In this document: piece by piece, positions 8,282 through 18,300 of the stretch
How the letters are laid out: every line of letters begins with the position of its first letter
Numbering within the stretch: position 1 is the stretch's first letter
DNA from: Planctomycetaceae bacterium
GTDB taxonomy: Bacteria; Planctomycetota; UBA1135; GCA-002686595
Assembly (NCBI GenBank): GCA_011525785.1
Contig: WYBT01000038.1
Location: forward strand, 1-64,000
Direction of reading: 5' to 3'
DNA length: 64,000 nt
Program-made: the position numbers and the translations under genes
Notes under the pieces: model-generated
What the model was told of the DNA's origin: nothing
The model's input: only the letters and a program-made list of their open reading frames with translations
Databases searched by the model: none

Positions 8282-9745
8282 ATGGCGTTTCGAGACCGAG
8301 CGATCGACGGCGTCTGTGTTCTGCTGGGCCTGTTCGCTCTCGTTGTGAGTTGGCGCGCGACGGCGCTGTACGGACTGGGAATCGACGCTGACGGCGTCTG
8401 GAAGCTGTCCGCGGGAATCCACTTTGCGCACGGCCGCGGTCTGGTGACCTGTCGCGACGCGCCGTTGACGCTCTGGCCGCCGCTCTATGCGCTGACGATG
8501 GCCGCGCTCGAGTTCGCGCGGATCGAGGTGCTCGCCGGACTGCGCGTGCTGCACCTGGCGGCGCTCGCGGCGACGCTGGCGCTGAGCGCGCGGCTCGCGT
8601 TCGTGCTGAGCGGCTCGCGCTGGGCGGCGCTGGCGACGGTCGGCTCGCTCGCGCTTTCGTCGCGCGTGCACGAGTTCACCGTCCAGGTGCTGTCCGAGAC
8701 GTTCTTCGCCCCGCTGCTGCTCGGTGGAGCGCTCGCGGCGCGCGCATGGCTCGAACAACCCACGCGAACGCGCTGGCTCGCGCTTATCGCGCTCAGCGCA
8801 CTGGCGTGTCTGCAACGCTACGTCGGCGTCGCGCTGGTCTTGACGATTGCTGGGGCGCTGTGCGTCGCCGGACCTGGCGCGCTTGCGACGCGAGTGACTC
8901 GCACTGCGAAGTACGCCGCAGCTTCGCTCGCGCCGCTGTTCCTGTGGATTGCGCGCAACTACTACCTCGAGGGCGCATTCACTGGCGGACGCGACGCGCC
9001 GCACGAGCCAGCGCAGACGATCTTCAGCGACGCGGCGAGCACGCTTGCGCGCTGGATCACGCCGGACGGTGCTCCGCTGTGGATCGCGTTCGTGCTGTAC
9101 GCGCTCGCGGCGGCGCTCGTCGTGCGCGCTGTGCTCGATCCGGCGCGGCGGCGCGAATGGGGTGTGAGCGTCGCAGTGGCGCTCGTGTTCCTCGCCTTCG
9201 TCACTGGCATGGCCGCCAAGGTGCGCGTCGACCGCATCGGCGATCGGCTGCTGTACCCGGCGCTTCCGTTGCTCGTGGCGATCGCTTGGGCGAGCTGCTT
9301 TCGCGCGGCGCAGTCGCCTCGCGCCTTCGCGGCGGCGCTGCTGCTGGTCATCGCCAGTTGGGGCGCGGGCCTCGCGCGGCTCGCCGGCCACTACGAGCAC
9401 TGGCGCACCGACGGCGCGGGAACGCTGCACACGCGTCTGTGGCAGGAACACGCGCTCACGCACGAGCTGCGCCGCCGTCCGATCGACGGGCCGTGTTGGT
9501 CGAACGCGCCGGAGCTGGTGTGGATGCTGCAGCGCGTTCCCGTGCGCTTCCTCCCCGCCGGCGGCAAGGCTTGGGAGCGCGCGGGCGAACGCGCGAGCGA
9601 GAGCGGCGGAACGCTGGCGTGGTTCCAGGAGAACGGTCGCCCCAAGGGATCACTGCGCGAACTCGAGCAGCGCGTGCGAGCCACTCCGCTCGCGACGGTC
9701 GAGGACGGACTGCTCCTGCGCCTCGAGCCCGAAGAAAAGCGCTGA
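8282..9745 (+). CDS. Polytopic membrane protein, GT39/ArnT-like glycosyltransferase
   Basis: A 487-residue protein with about ten hydrophobic segments. Near residue 37 a GT39-type first-loop pattern is visible: an Asp pair (GIDADGVWKLSAG), then a Gly-rich turn (HGRGLV) and WPPLYAL, resembling the polyprenyl-phosphate-sugar binding region of PMT/ArnT-like enzymes. The C-terminal ~100 residues after the last helix are soluble and possibly extracytoplasmic. Such enzymes take a sugar from a lipid carrier and transfer it outside the membrane; the acceptor is unknown. The start is the ATG at 8282. It is the last gene before the second cytochrome cassette, 72 nt away. Family membership is inferred from topology and this motif. 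Confidence 0.65.
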   Translation: MAFRDRAIDGVCVLLGLFALVVSWRATALYGLGIDADGVWKLSAGIHFAHGRGLVTCRDAPLTLWPPLYALTMAALEFARIEVLAGLRVLHLAALAATLALSARLAFVLSGSRWAALATVGSLALSSRVHEFTVQVLSETFFAPLLLGGALAARAWLEQPTRTRWLALIALSALACLQRYVGVALVLTIAGALCVAGPGALATRVTRTAKYAAASLAPLFLWIARNYYLEGAFTGGRDAPHEPAQTIFSDAASTLARWITPDGAPLWIAFVLYALAAALVVRAVLDPARRREWGVSVAVALVFLAFVTGMAAKVRVDRIGDRLLYPALPLLVAIAWASCFRAAQSPRAFAAALLLVIASWGAGLARLAGHYEHWRTDGAGTLHTRLWQEHALTHELRRRPIDGPCWSNAPELVWMLQRVPVRFLPAGGKAWERAGERASESGGTLAWFQENGRPKGSLRELEQRVRATPLATVEDGLLLRLEPEEKR

Positions 9746-9817
9746 TTCCACGGCGTCGGCGCTTTCGCGCGCCGCGGGACGGCTGCACACTTGTGCGCCC
9801 TCCGACACCTCGAACGC

Positions 9818-10984
9818 ATGCACACACGCTCTGTCCCGTCGCTCCTCTTCGCCCTCCTTCTCTCCGCGAGCAGCGCCTCTGCCGCGCCTGCGCAAGACGA
9901 GCCCGAACGCGACGGCAAATGGCTGTACCAACGCCACTGCTCGGGCTGCCACAACGACAACGGCGACGGCAAGGGGCCGACGATCACGGCGCTCGGGCTC
10001 GAGGCGCGCGACTTCAAGGCGGGCGGCTTCGCTTTCGGCGACTCGCGCGAGCAGATCTTCAAGACGCTCTCGACCGGCATCCCCGGGCGCTCGCCGATGC
10101 CGTCGTTCGCCGGCGTGATGGACGAGGACGAGCGCTGGCTCGTCGTCGACTACGTGCGCACGCTGATGCCGCCGCGCAAGGACGAAACGCCGCGCAACAC
10201 GGTGATGGTGGTGGGGGACAAGCCCGTGATCGCGCGCGGAAAACTGCCGCCGATCGCCGAGGGCGCGAAGGAGACGACGCGCGGGCTCCTGCTCGGCGAT
10301 CCGTCGGGCATGACCTTCGAATACGACCTCGACAGCGCGCGGCTGCTCGGCGTGCGCCTCGGCCAGTTCGCCGATCGCGAGGACTGGGGCGACCGCGGCG
10401 GCGCGTACTTGAAGCCGCTCGGCAAGCTCGTGTACCGGCGCGTGGACGACACGCTCGAGTGGCCGGTGACGCTCGCGACGCCCGACCCGAAGGCTGCGCC
10501 CTTTCGACGCGTCGTGCGCTCGACCTGGGTGCGCTCGGACCGCGCGGGACTCGACTACGACGTGGTCGACGCCAGCGGAGTCGCGCGCTGCCGCGTGCGC
10601 GAGAGCGTGAGCGTTCAGCGCCTGTCGATCGGCGCGGGCTTCACTCGGCGTTGGGAGGCGACGCCGGCGCCTGGCACGCAGTCGTGCTCGTTCTCCGTCG
10701 CCGATGCGCACGGCCAGCCGTGGAAGGCCAACCCGCGCGCGCCAGCAGCGGGGCAGCCCGCGCGCAAGCCGGCCTGGTGGACCTGTGAGCTGGGCGAGGA
10801 GGGCGTGGAGCTCGTGCTCCCGCGCTCGAATCAGTCGCTGGGCGTGACGCCGAGCGAGCAGGCGCTGGTGTTCAGCGTGTTCAGCCGCTCGGGCGAGCCG
10901 CTGACCCTGGAGGCGACGATCGTTCGCGCCGCGCAGTTCACGCAGGACCTGGGCGAGCAACTCGCCGCGGAGATCGGCCAATGA
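9818..10984 (+). CDS. Mono-haem c-type cytochrome, partner of the downstream propeller-DUF1080 fusion
   Basis: A 388-residue exported protein. The signal peptide (SVPSLLFALLLSASSASA) is followed by a cytochrome c domain with one haem site near residue 45 (CSGCHNDNGDG) and a Met candidate in SPMPSF. The remaining ~270 residues carry no named domain that I recognise but resemble the C-terminal part of the cytochrome at 195-2993 (for example TTRGLLLGDPSG against SPRGMMVGFPQG). The start at ATG 9818 is preferred over an ATG at 9791 because it places the leader at the N-terminus. The stop overlaps the next start as ATGA (10981-10984), the same coupling as in the first cassette. It probably receives electrons from the propeller protein; that is inferred from linkage. 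Confidence 0.85.
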   Translation: MHTRSVPSLLFALLLSASSASAAPAQDEPERDGKWLYQRHCSGCHNDNGDGKGPTITALGLEARDFKAGGFAFGDSREQIFKTLSTGIPGRSPMPSFAGVMDEDERWLVVDYVRTLMPPRKDETPRNTVMVVGDKPVIARGKLPPIAEGAKETTRGLLLGDPSGMTFEYDLDSARLLGVRLGQFADREDWGDRGGAYLKPLGKLVYRRVDDTLEWPVTLATPDPKAAPFRRVVRSTWVRSDRAGLDYDVVDASGVARCRVRESVSVQRLSIGAGFTRRWEATPAPGTQSCSFSVADAHGQPWKANPRAPAAGQPARKPAWWTCELGEEGVELVLPRSNQSLGVTPSEQALVFSVFSRSGEPLTLEATIVRAAQFTQDLGEQLAAEIGQ

Positions 10985-13653
10985 CTTTCGCCATCGCACT
11001 CGCACAAGCCGCCGCGATCGCCGCGCTCGAAGCCGAGCACTACGTCGTCGACTACCTGCCGACGCCCGAGGGCGCGCGCCTCGAAGTCGGCGGCATGGAC
11101 TTCCTGCCCGATGGCCGCCTGGTCGTCTCGACGCGCCGCGGGCAAGTGTGGATGGTCGAGAACGCGCTCGCCGCCGATCCCAAGGACGCGAAGTTCACGC
11201 TCTTCGCCGAAGGCTTGCACGAAGGGCTCGGCCTCGAGGTCGTGAACGGCGAGATCTACGTCTTGCAGCGCGGCGAGCTCTCGAAGCTCTTCGACGACGA
11301 CGGCGACGGCGCGTGCGACCGCATCGACACCTTCGCGCAGGGCTGGGGCTACTCGGGCCACTACCACGAGTTCGCCTTCGGTCTGCCGCGCGACAACGCC
11401 GGCAACTTCTACGCGAGCTTCAACGTCTCGTTCGGCGATCCGCACTGGTGGCACGGCCGTTCGACCGTGCCCGACCGCGGCTGGATCCTGCGCATCAAGC
11501 CCGACGGCGCGCTCGAGCGCGTGGCGAGCGGCGCGCGCAGTCCGTGTGGACTTGGCCGCAACAGCGCGGGCGACATCTTCTACACGGACAACCAGGGCGA
11601 CTGGATGCCGGCCTGTCCGATCTTCCACGTCACCGACGGCGCGTTCTTCGGGCATCCCGCGTCGCTCAACTGGACGCGCGAGTACATCGACGCCGGCCGC
11701 ACGGCGAGCGACACCGAGACGCCCGAGCGCGAGCGCGTGAACGCCGCGATCTGGCTCCCGTACGACTGGTCGCGCTCCACGGGCAACCTCGTGCCGAACG
11801 AAACCGGCGGCAAGTTCGGGCCGTTCGAGAAGCAGCTCTTCGTGGCCGAGATGACTAACGGCTACGTGCTGCGCGCGGACCTCGAGAAGGTGCGCGGCCA
11901 GTACCAGGGCTGGGTGATCCCGTTCCGCCACAAGGTCGGCTCGAACGTGCGCCTGCGCTTCGCGAAGGACGGCACGCTCCTGTGCGGCTTCACCGATCGC
12001 GGCTGGGGCGGACAGCCGCCCGGCGACGGCATCGGACGCATTCGCGTGAAGCCGGACTCGACGCCGTTCGAAGTGCACACGGTCAAGCTCGTGCCCGGCG
12101 GCTTCGAAGTCTCGTTCACGCAGCCGCTGAGCCTCGCGGCGCCGACGGCGGTGATCGCCGCGAAGGTGACGCAGTACGACTACAACTATTGGTGGGAGTA
12201 CGGCTCGCCTCCGACCAACACGGTCGAGCGCGCACTGGTCGGTGCGGCGCTCTCGGCGGATCGCAAGAGCGTCACGCTGAACGTCGCGGGACTGGCGGCG
12301 GGCATGGTCGCGCGCGTGGACCTCGGACCGCTCGAGTCGGAGTCGGGCGCGCCGCTGCTCCACCGCGAGTTCGCCTACACCGTCAATCAGCTCGTCGACG
12401 GCCCGGAGTGCAAGGAGCTCGTCGCCAAGGCCGTCCCGCAGCCGGCTGCGCGCGAGCGCGGCGACGAGGGCATGCTCTACCTGATGCGCGGCGAGACGCT
12501 GGCCGCGTGGAACGCGCCGGGCTGGAGCGCTGGCGAGGTCAAGCTCGATCCCGACAACAAGCGCAAGCTCGTGCTCGCGCCCGATCAGAAGCCCAACGAC
12601 TGGAGTGGCGCGGCGGTTTCGAACGTCGGCGCGGACAAGCCTGGCGAGTTGGTGAGCAAGTTCGAGTTCGGCGACATCGACTTCTCGTTCGAGTTCCTGC
12701 TCCCCGAGGACGGCAATTCAGGCCTGTACCTGATGGGCCGCTACGAAGTGCAGCTGCGCGACAACGGCGGCCGCACCGAGCTCGGCTACGGCGATCTGGG
12801 CGGCGTGTATGCCGCTGGCGACGACGGCGCCTGGCCCGGCCGCGCGCCGAACTTCGACGTGTGGCGCGGCGCGGGGCGCTGGCACTCGATGACCGGCAGC
12901 TTCAAGGCGCCGCGCTTCGACGCGAGCGGCAAGAAGCTCGAGAACGCGCGGCTGCGGCGCTTGATGGTCAACGACACGCTGCTGCACGAAGAGCTCGAGC
13001 TGCCCTCTCCGACGGCCGGCGGCTGGGAGGGCGAAGTGCGCTTCGGGCCGCTGCGCATCCAAGGCGACCACGGGCACGTCGCCATCCGCGGGCTGCGCGT
13101 GCGCAGTCGCGAGGCGCGGCCCGAGCTCGAGGGCTGGACGCGCATCTTCGACGGGCAGACGCTCGAGGGCTGGAAGGTCTCCGACGGCGGCGCGTGGAAG
13201 GTCGAGGACGGCGCGCTGGTCGGCAGCGGCGCGGCGAGCCACATCTTCAGCCCGCGCGGCGATTACGGCGATTTCGAGCTGCGCGCGCAGGTGCGCATCA
13301 ACCGCGGCGGCAACTCGGGGCTGTACTTCCGCACCAGCTTCGGGCCGAGCTGGCCCGCGGGCTACGAGGCGCAGATCAACACCTCGCACACCGACCCGGT
13401 GAAGACCGGGAGCTTGTACAACCGCGAGCTGATCAAGACGCAGCTGGTGCCCGACGACTTGTGGTTCGACTACCACGTGCTGTGCCGCGACGAGGCGGAG
13501 GGCGTGCGCATCCAGATCCGCGTCAACGACGTGCTGGTGACGAACTATCTCGACCGCGAGCGCAAGCACCGTTCGGGCCACATCGCGTTCCAGCAGCACC
13601 ACGACGGCTCGGTGGTGCGCGTGCGCGACGTCTACGTGCGCGAGCTGCGCTGA
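10981..13653 (+). CDS. Sorbosone-dehydrogenase-like propeller fused to two DUF1080 domains
   Basis: An 890-residue protein with three modules. Residues 1 to about 470 are a propeller homologous to the protein at 2990-4444 (shared blocks: VSTRRGQVW, VLQRGELSKL, GDIFYTDNQGDW, GFTDRGWGG). Two DUF1080 / 3-keto-disaccharide hydrolase-like domains follow: about 498-700 (DGNSGLYLMGRYEVQLRDNG) and about 719-890 (FDGQTLEGWKV, GGNSGLYFRTSF). The N-terminal leader is short and weak (FAIALAQAAAIAALEAE), so export is probable but not certain. Known DUF1080 enzymes act on 3-keto glycosides; joining one to an oxidoreductase-like propeller with a cytochrome partner suggests oxidation then cleavage of sugars in one complex. 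That is an inference; no activity can be read from sequence alone. A strong hairpin follows the stop. Confidence 0.82.
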   Translation: MTFAIALAQAAAIAALEAEHYVVDYLPTPEGARLEVGGMDFLPDGRLVVSTRRGQVWMVENALAADPKDAKFTLFAEGLHEGLGLEVVNGEIYVLQRGELSKLFDDDGDGACDRIDTFAQGWGYSGHYHEFAFGLPRDNAGNFYASFNVSFGDPHWWHGRSTVPDRGWILRIKPDGALERVASGARSPCGLGRNSAGDIFYTDNQGDWMPACPIFHVTDGAFFGHPASLNWTREYIDAGRTASDTETPERERVNAAIWLPYDWSRSTGNLVPNETGGKFGPFEKQLFVAEMTNGYVLRADLEKVRGQYQGWVIPFRHKVGSNVRLRFAKDGTLLCGFTDRGWGGQPPGDGIGRIRVKPDSTPFEVHTVKLVPGGFEVSFTQPLSLAAPTAVIAAKVTQYDYNYWWEYGSPPTNTVERALVGAALSADRKSVTLNVAGLAAGMVARVDLGPLESESGAPLLHREFAYTVNQLVDGPECKELVAKAVPQPAARERGDEGMLYLMRGETLAAWNAPGWSAGEVKLDPDNKRKLVLAPDQKPNDWSGAAVSNVGADKPGELVSKFEFGDIDFSFEFLLPEDGNSGLYLMGRYEVQLRDNGGRTELGYGDLGGVYAAGDDGAWPGRAPNFDVWRGAGRWHSMTGSFKAPRFDASGKKLENARLRRLMVNDTLLHEELELPSPTAGGWEGEVRFGPLRIQGDHGHVAIRGLRVRSREARPELEGWTRIFDGQTLEGWKVSDGGAWKVEDGALVGSGAASHIFSPRGDYGDFELRAQVRINRGGNSGLYFRTSFGPSWPAGYEAQINTSHTDPVKTGSLYNRELIKTQLVPDDLWFDYHVLCRDEAEGVRIQIRVNDVLVTNYLDRERKHRSGHIAFQQHHDGSVVRVRDVYVRELR

Positions 13654-13666
13654 GCTACTACTTTTG

Positions 13667-13695
13667 AGGAGTCCTCGCGCCGCGCGAGGATTCCT
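13667..13695 (+). terminator. Hairpin after the second cytochrome-propeller cassette
   Basis: Two 13-base arms (AGGAGTCCTCGCG and CGCGAGGATTCCT) pair completely with one G-T wobble around a 3-base loop, 13 nt after the stop at 13653. No T-run follows, so it is either an imperfect intrinsic terminator or an mRNA-stabilising stem. Confidence 0.55.
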
Positions 13696-13903
13696 GAAAA
13701 GCAGTGGCGACGAAACAAGCAGCTCAGCGCGTTCGAGTGCCGTGGGGCGTGTCGGCGCGCTGGCCGACATGCCCATGGGTTGCGGCGCTCGGCCGCGCTG
13801 AGAGCGGGTTGAACCGACTCCGTACGCAGAGCCCTCGGCGCTGCGGCGATGCTCGCGCGCCCCGTCGCGCTTCTCACGCGCGCGCCGCGGACGCTCACCG
13901 CCC

Positions 13904-15073
13904 ATGCCCCTGTTCCACTCCTGGTCATCGATCCCGTTGATCGCCGCGCTCTCTGCGCTGGCGATCGTGCAGCAGTCGTCGCCTTCCAACACGCTCGCGC
14001 AAGGCGAGCAGCCGGCCGAGAGCCGCGCCGCGCCCCAACCGGCGGCGAGTTCCGCGTGGCGCAAGCTCGCCACCGAGCGCTATCCGGGCAAGCAGGACGA
14101 CATCTTCTTCCTCGACGGCGCCACGGGTTGGTACGTCAACGGCGCGGGCAAGATCTTCAAGACCACGGACGGCGGCGAGCGCTGGGTCGAGAAGCTGCAC
14201 AAGCCCGGGACGTATTTCCGCTGCATCACGTTCCTCGACGCGCAGAACGGTTTCGCGGGCAACATCGGGCCCGGTTACTTCCCGAACGTGAGCGACGCGA
14301 CGCCGCTCTACCGCACCGCGGACGGCGGCGAGAGCTGGAGCGCGGTGGAGAGCATCGAAGGCGCTCCCGTGGTCGGCCTGTGCGCGCTGGAAGTCGTGCG
14401 CGAGCCGTTCATCAACGCCGGCGTGCTCGACTCGCGCGCGCGCGTCGTGGCGGTCGGGCGCGTCGGCGGGCCGGCGGTGTTCCTGTGGTCCGACGACCTC
14501 GGCGCGACCTGGAAGCAGCGCAGCCTGAGCGACAGCGCAGCCATGGCCTTCGACGTCCACTTCCTCGATTGGAAGCGCGGCTTCATCGCGGCCGGGACCG
14601 ACGCGAACGTCGCTCTGTCCAACGCGTTGATCCTCGCGACCGAAGACGGCGGCGAGACCTGGAAGCCGATGTACCGCTCGACGCGGCCGTTCGAGCTGAC
14701 TTGGAAGATCTCGTTCCCGACGCGCGAGACGGGCTACGTCACGGTCCAGTCCTACGACCCCGATCCGAGCGCGTCGAAGCGCTTCGTGGCCAAGACCACG
14801 GACGGCGGCAAGTCCTGGAGTGAGCTCCCGCTCGTCGACGACGCCAAGGTGCGCGCGTTCGGCGTCGGCTTCGTGGACGAGCGGCGCGGCTGGGTCGGCG
14901 CGATGCCGGGCGGGTTCGAGACCGACGACGGCGGCGCGAGTTGGAAGCGAGTCGAGATGGGCGCTGCGGTCAACAAGGTCCGCATCGTCCGCACGCCCGA
15001 CGGGCGCACGCTCGGCTTCGCGATCGGCGTCGAAGTGCATCGCCTCGAGCTGCCAGCCGCCGGCTCGAAGTGA
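13904..15073 (+). CDS. Secreted BNR / YCF48-like beta-propeller protein
   Basis: A 389-residue exported protein with a leader (SIPLIAALSALAIVQ) and a low-complexity linker to about residue 55. Repeats of the sialidase-type Asp-box follow: TTDGGERW, TADGGESW, TEDGGETW, TTDGGKSW and TDDGGASW, with hydrophobic strands between them (for example FLDAQNGFAG, FLDWKRGFIA, FVDERRGWVG). This is the pattern of YCF48/BNR propellers, which in different proteins act in photosystem assembly, sugar binding or unknown roles; here only the fold can be stated. It stands alone, with 250 nt upstream and 237 nt downstream free of genes. A weak GCCGAG/CTCGGC stem lies shortly after the stop at 15079-15095. Confidence 0.8.
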   Translation: MPLFHSWSSIPLIAALSALAIVQQSSPSNTLAQGEQPAESRAAPQPAASSAWRKLATERYPGKQDDIFFLDGATGWYVNGAGKIFKTTDGGERWVEKLHKPGTYFRCITFLDAQNGFAGNIGPGYFPNVSDATPLYRTADGGESWSAVESIEGAPVVGLCALEVVREPFINAGVLDSRARVVAVGRVGGPAVFLWSDDLGATWKQRSLSDSAAMAFDVHFLDWKRGFIAAGTDANVALSNALILATEDGGETWKPMYRSTRPFELTWKISFPTRETGYVTVQSYDPDPSASKRFVAKTTDGGKSWSELPLVDDAKVRAFGVGFVDERRGWVGAMPGGFETDDGGASWKRVEMGAAVNKVRIVRTPDGRTLGFAIGVEVHRLELPAAGSK

Positions 15074-15310
15074 GCGCGGCCGAGAGCCACTCGGCGTCCG
15101 CTTGCTGAGCCCTCGGCTGTGCGTCGAGAACCTGCGCTCGCGTGAACGCGCTGCCGAACGCTTGACGCGTCGAGAGCTGTTCGAGCGCGCTTTCACAGGC
15201 TCCGCAGGCAGAGCGCGCCGGTTGCACGCACGCCTGACGCGTCTGGCGGCGTCGCATCGTCGTCGAGCGGGCCGGATAGACTCCGCGCCCCCTTTCCGGA
15301 GCCCCGTTCG

Positions 15311-18300
15311 ATGCACCTGGTCAGCACTGTTCTCGCCGCTTCGTTCGCCTCGGCCGCTCTCTCGAGTTCCGCTGCGGCGCAGCTCCAACTCCACGGCTTG
15401 CTCGGCGACAAAATGGTCCTGCAGCGCGACGCCCAGGTCGTGCTCTCCGGCAAGGCGACGCGCAACGTCACGCTGCGCATCGAGCCTTCGTGGTCGAGCA
15501 CGGCGTTCTCGGTCGCCGCCAGCTCCAGCGGCGATTGGTCGATCGCGGTCCCCACGCCCGGCGCCGGCGGGCCGCACACGATTCGCTTCTCGGGCGACGG
15601 CGAGCGCACGCTCAGCGACGTGTACATCGGCGAAGTGTGGCTGTGCTCGGGCCAGTCCAACATGGAGTGGACCGTCGACCAGTTCCCGCACGAGGTGTTC
15701 GGCGAACCCGGCGCCGCCGAGGAGATCGCGCAGGCGAACTGGCCGCAGATCCGCTTGCTCGACACGCCCAATCGACTGTCGACCTATCCGCGCCGCGACG
15801 CGGTGGGCGAGTGGAGCGTGTGCTCGCCGAGCACGGTCGGCGCGTGGAGCGCGACCGCGTACTACTTCGGCCGCATGCTGCACAAGGAGCTGGGCGTGCC
15901 GATCGGTCTGGTCACGGCCGACTGGGGCGGCACGCGCGTCGAGGCCTGGATGAGCACGCGCGCGCTCGCGCCGTTCGGTCAGTACGCGAGCACCCTCGAT
16001 TACCTCGCGGTTGCGGGCGATCCCAACGCGCGCATGAAGTACGCGCGCGAGCACGGCGCCAACTGGTGGGACCGCGTCGATGCGGCCTCGCCGCGCGCGA
16101 TCCCCGCCAACTGGTTCGCGACCGGCTTCGACGCCTCGAGCTGGCCGAGCATGGACTTGCCCGCGGACTTGGGCGGCGACGAACTCTCGTCCTTCGACGG
16201 CTTCGTGTACTTCCGCACCGTGGTCGAAGTGCCGCCGCAGTTCGCGGGCAAGGGCGCGACGCTCGAGCTGGGCCCGATCGACGATCGCGACGACGCCTGG
16301 TTCGACGGTCAGCACGTCGGCGGCGAGCGGGAGGACGCACGTTGGAGCGTGGCGCGCAAGTACAAGCTGCCGGCCGAGCTCGTGAAGGCCGGCCCGCGCG
16401 CCGTGGCCGTGCGCATGCTCGACACCGGCGGCAAAGGCGGCATCAACGGCGCGCCGCAGCAGATGGTCCTGCGCTCCGACGACGCGTCGCTCGCTGTGCT
16501 GCCGCTCGCCGGCGCCTGGCGCTATCGCATCGGCGCGCGCATGAGCGAACTCCCGGCCATGGGTCAGTCGAGCATCGAGGTCAACTCGAACACGCCCAGC
16601 GTGCTGTTCAACGGCATGCTCGCTCCGCTGCAGCCGCTGAAGTTCCGCGGCGCGATCTGGTACCAGGGCGAGTCCAACGTCGGCGAGGCGCGCCAGTACG
16701 AGCGACTGTTCCCCGCGCTCATCGACGACTGGCGGCGCTACTTCGCGTGCGGCGAGTTCCCGTTCTACTACGTGCAGATTGCGCCGTTCGAGTACCGCGC
16801 GCAGCCGCCGCACGCCGCCGCCGAGCTGCGCGATGCGCAGCGCAAGGCGCTCGCGACGCCGGGCACCGGCATGGCGATCGCGATGGACGTCGGGATGGTG
16901 CGCGACATCCACCCGGGCGGCAAGCAGCAGATCGGCCGTCGGTTGGCGCTGTGGGCGCTCGAGAAGACCTACGGGCGCGACATGCTCTCGCACACCGGGC
17001 CGCTGTTTCGCAGCGCGACTCCGCAGGGCGACGAGCTGCGCGTCGAGTTCGACGGCGCAGAAGGGGGCCTGTCGATCGAGGGCGGGCCGCTGCGCGACAT
17101 CTGGATCGCGGGCGACGACCGGCGCTTCTTCGAGGCCGACGCGCAAGTCGATGGCGAGGCGCTGGTGCTCTCGAGTCCGCAGGTCGCGGCGCCGGTCGCC
17201 GTGCGCTACGGCTGGCGCAACGCGGCTCTGCCCAACCTCTTCAATGTCGCCAAGCTGCCTGCATCGTCGTTCCGCTCCGATGATTGGGACCTGGGCGAGG
17301 TGCTCGCCGTCGAGGACCGCGGCGCGACGAGTCATCTCAGCGGCGCGCGCGAGTTCCGCTCGCTCTACAACGGCCGCGATCTGTCGGGCTGGGTCAACGT
17401 GAATTGCGCGCCGGGCACTTGGATCGCCAAGCCCGATCGCATCTGGTGCTCGGGCGTGCCCACCGGCGTGCTGCGCACCGAGAAGCAGTACGAGAACTTC
17501 GAGCTCGAGCTCGAGTGGCGACACCTCGCGCGCCAGGGCAACGCGGGGCTGTTCGTGTGGAGCGATCCGCTCACGGCGCGCGGCCAGCCGTTCACCCGCT
17601 CGGTCGAGGTGCAGGTCATGAGCGGCATGGAGGGCCAGGGCTACACCAGCGACGGCGACGTGTTCCCGATCCACGGCGCCACGATGAAGCCCCACAACGG
17701 CCGCGGCGGCTCGCGCGCCTTCCCGACCGAACTGCGCGCGAAGCCCTCGGGCGAGTGGAACCACTACCGCGTGCGCTGCGTGAACGGCGAGCTCGAGCTC
17801 GCGGTCAACGGCAAGGTCGTCACGCGCGGGTCGGAGTGCTCGCCGCGCAAGGGCTACATTTGCCTCGAGTCCGAGGGCACGCCGGTCGAGTTCCGCAATC
17901 TGCGCATCAAGGAGCTGCCGCCTGCGACGCCGGCGCTGGAGGCGCGCCACGTGGCGCTCGTCGACGAGGGCTTCCGCTCGCTCTACAACGGCGTGGACTT
18001 CAGCGGTTGGAAGTTCGGGTCCGAGCACGCCGGCCACTGGCGCGCGAACGATTGGACGATCGACTTCGACGGCGAAGGGACCGACCTGTGGAGCGAAGAG
18101 GAGTTCGGCGACTTCGTCCTGATCGCCGACTGGCGCTGGAGCGGCCCGGCGCACGAAGCCGACCTGCCCGTGATCCTGCCCGACGGCTCGCAGGCGCTCG
18201 ACGCCGATGGCAAGCCCAAGACCGCGCGCGTGCAGGAATGCGGCGACAGCGGCATCTACCTGCGCGGCAGCTCCAAGAGCCAGGTGAACATCTGGTGCTG

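Noticed and set aside
7049..9463. An 804-codon minus-strand frame opposite the PPK2 and GT39-like genes.
   Set aside because: Low-complexity Arg/Gln-rich sequence; both opposing genes have clear family motifs.
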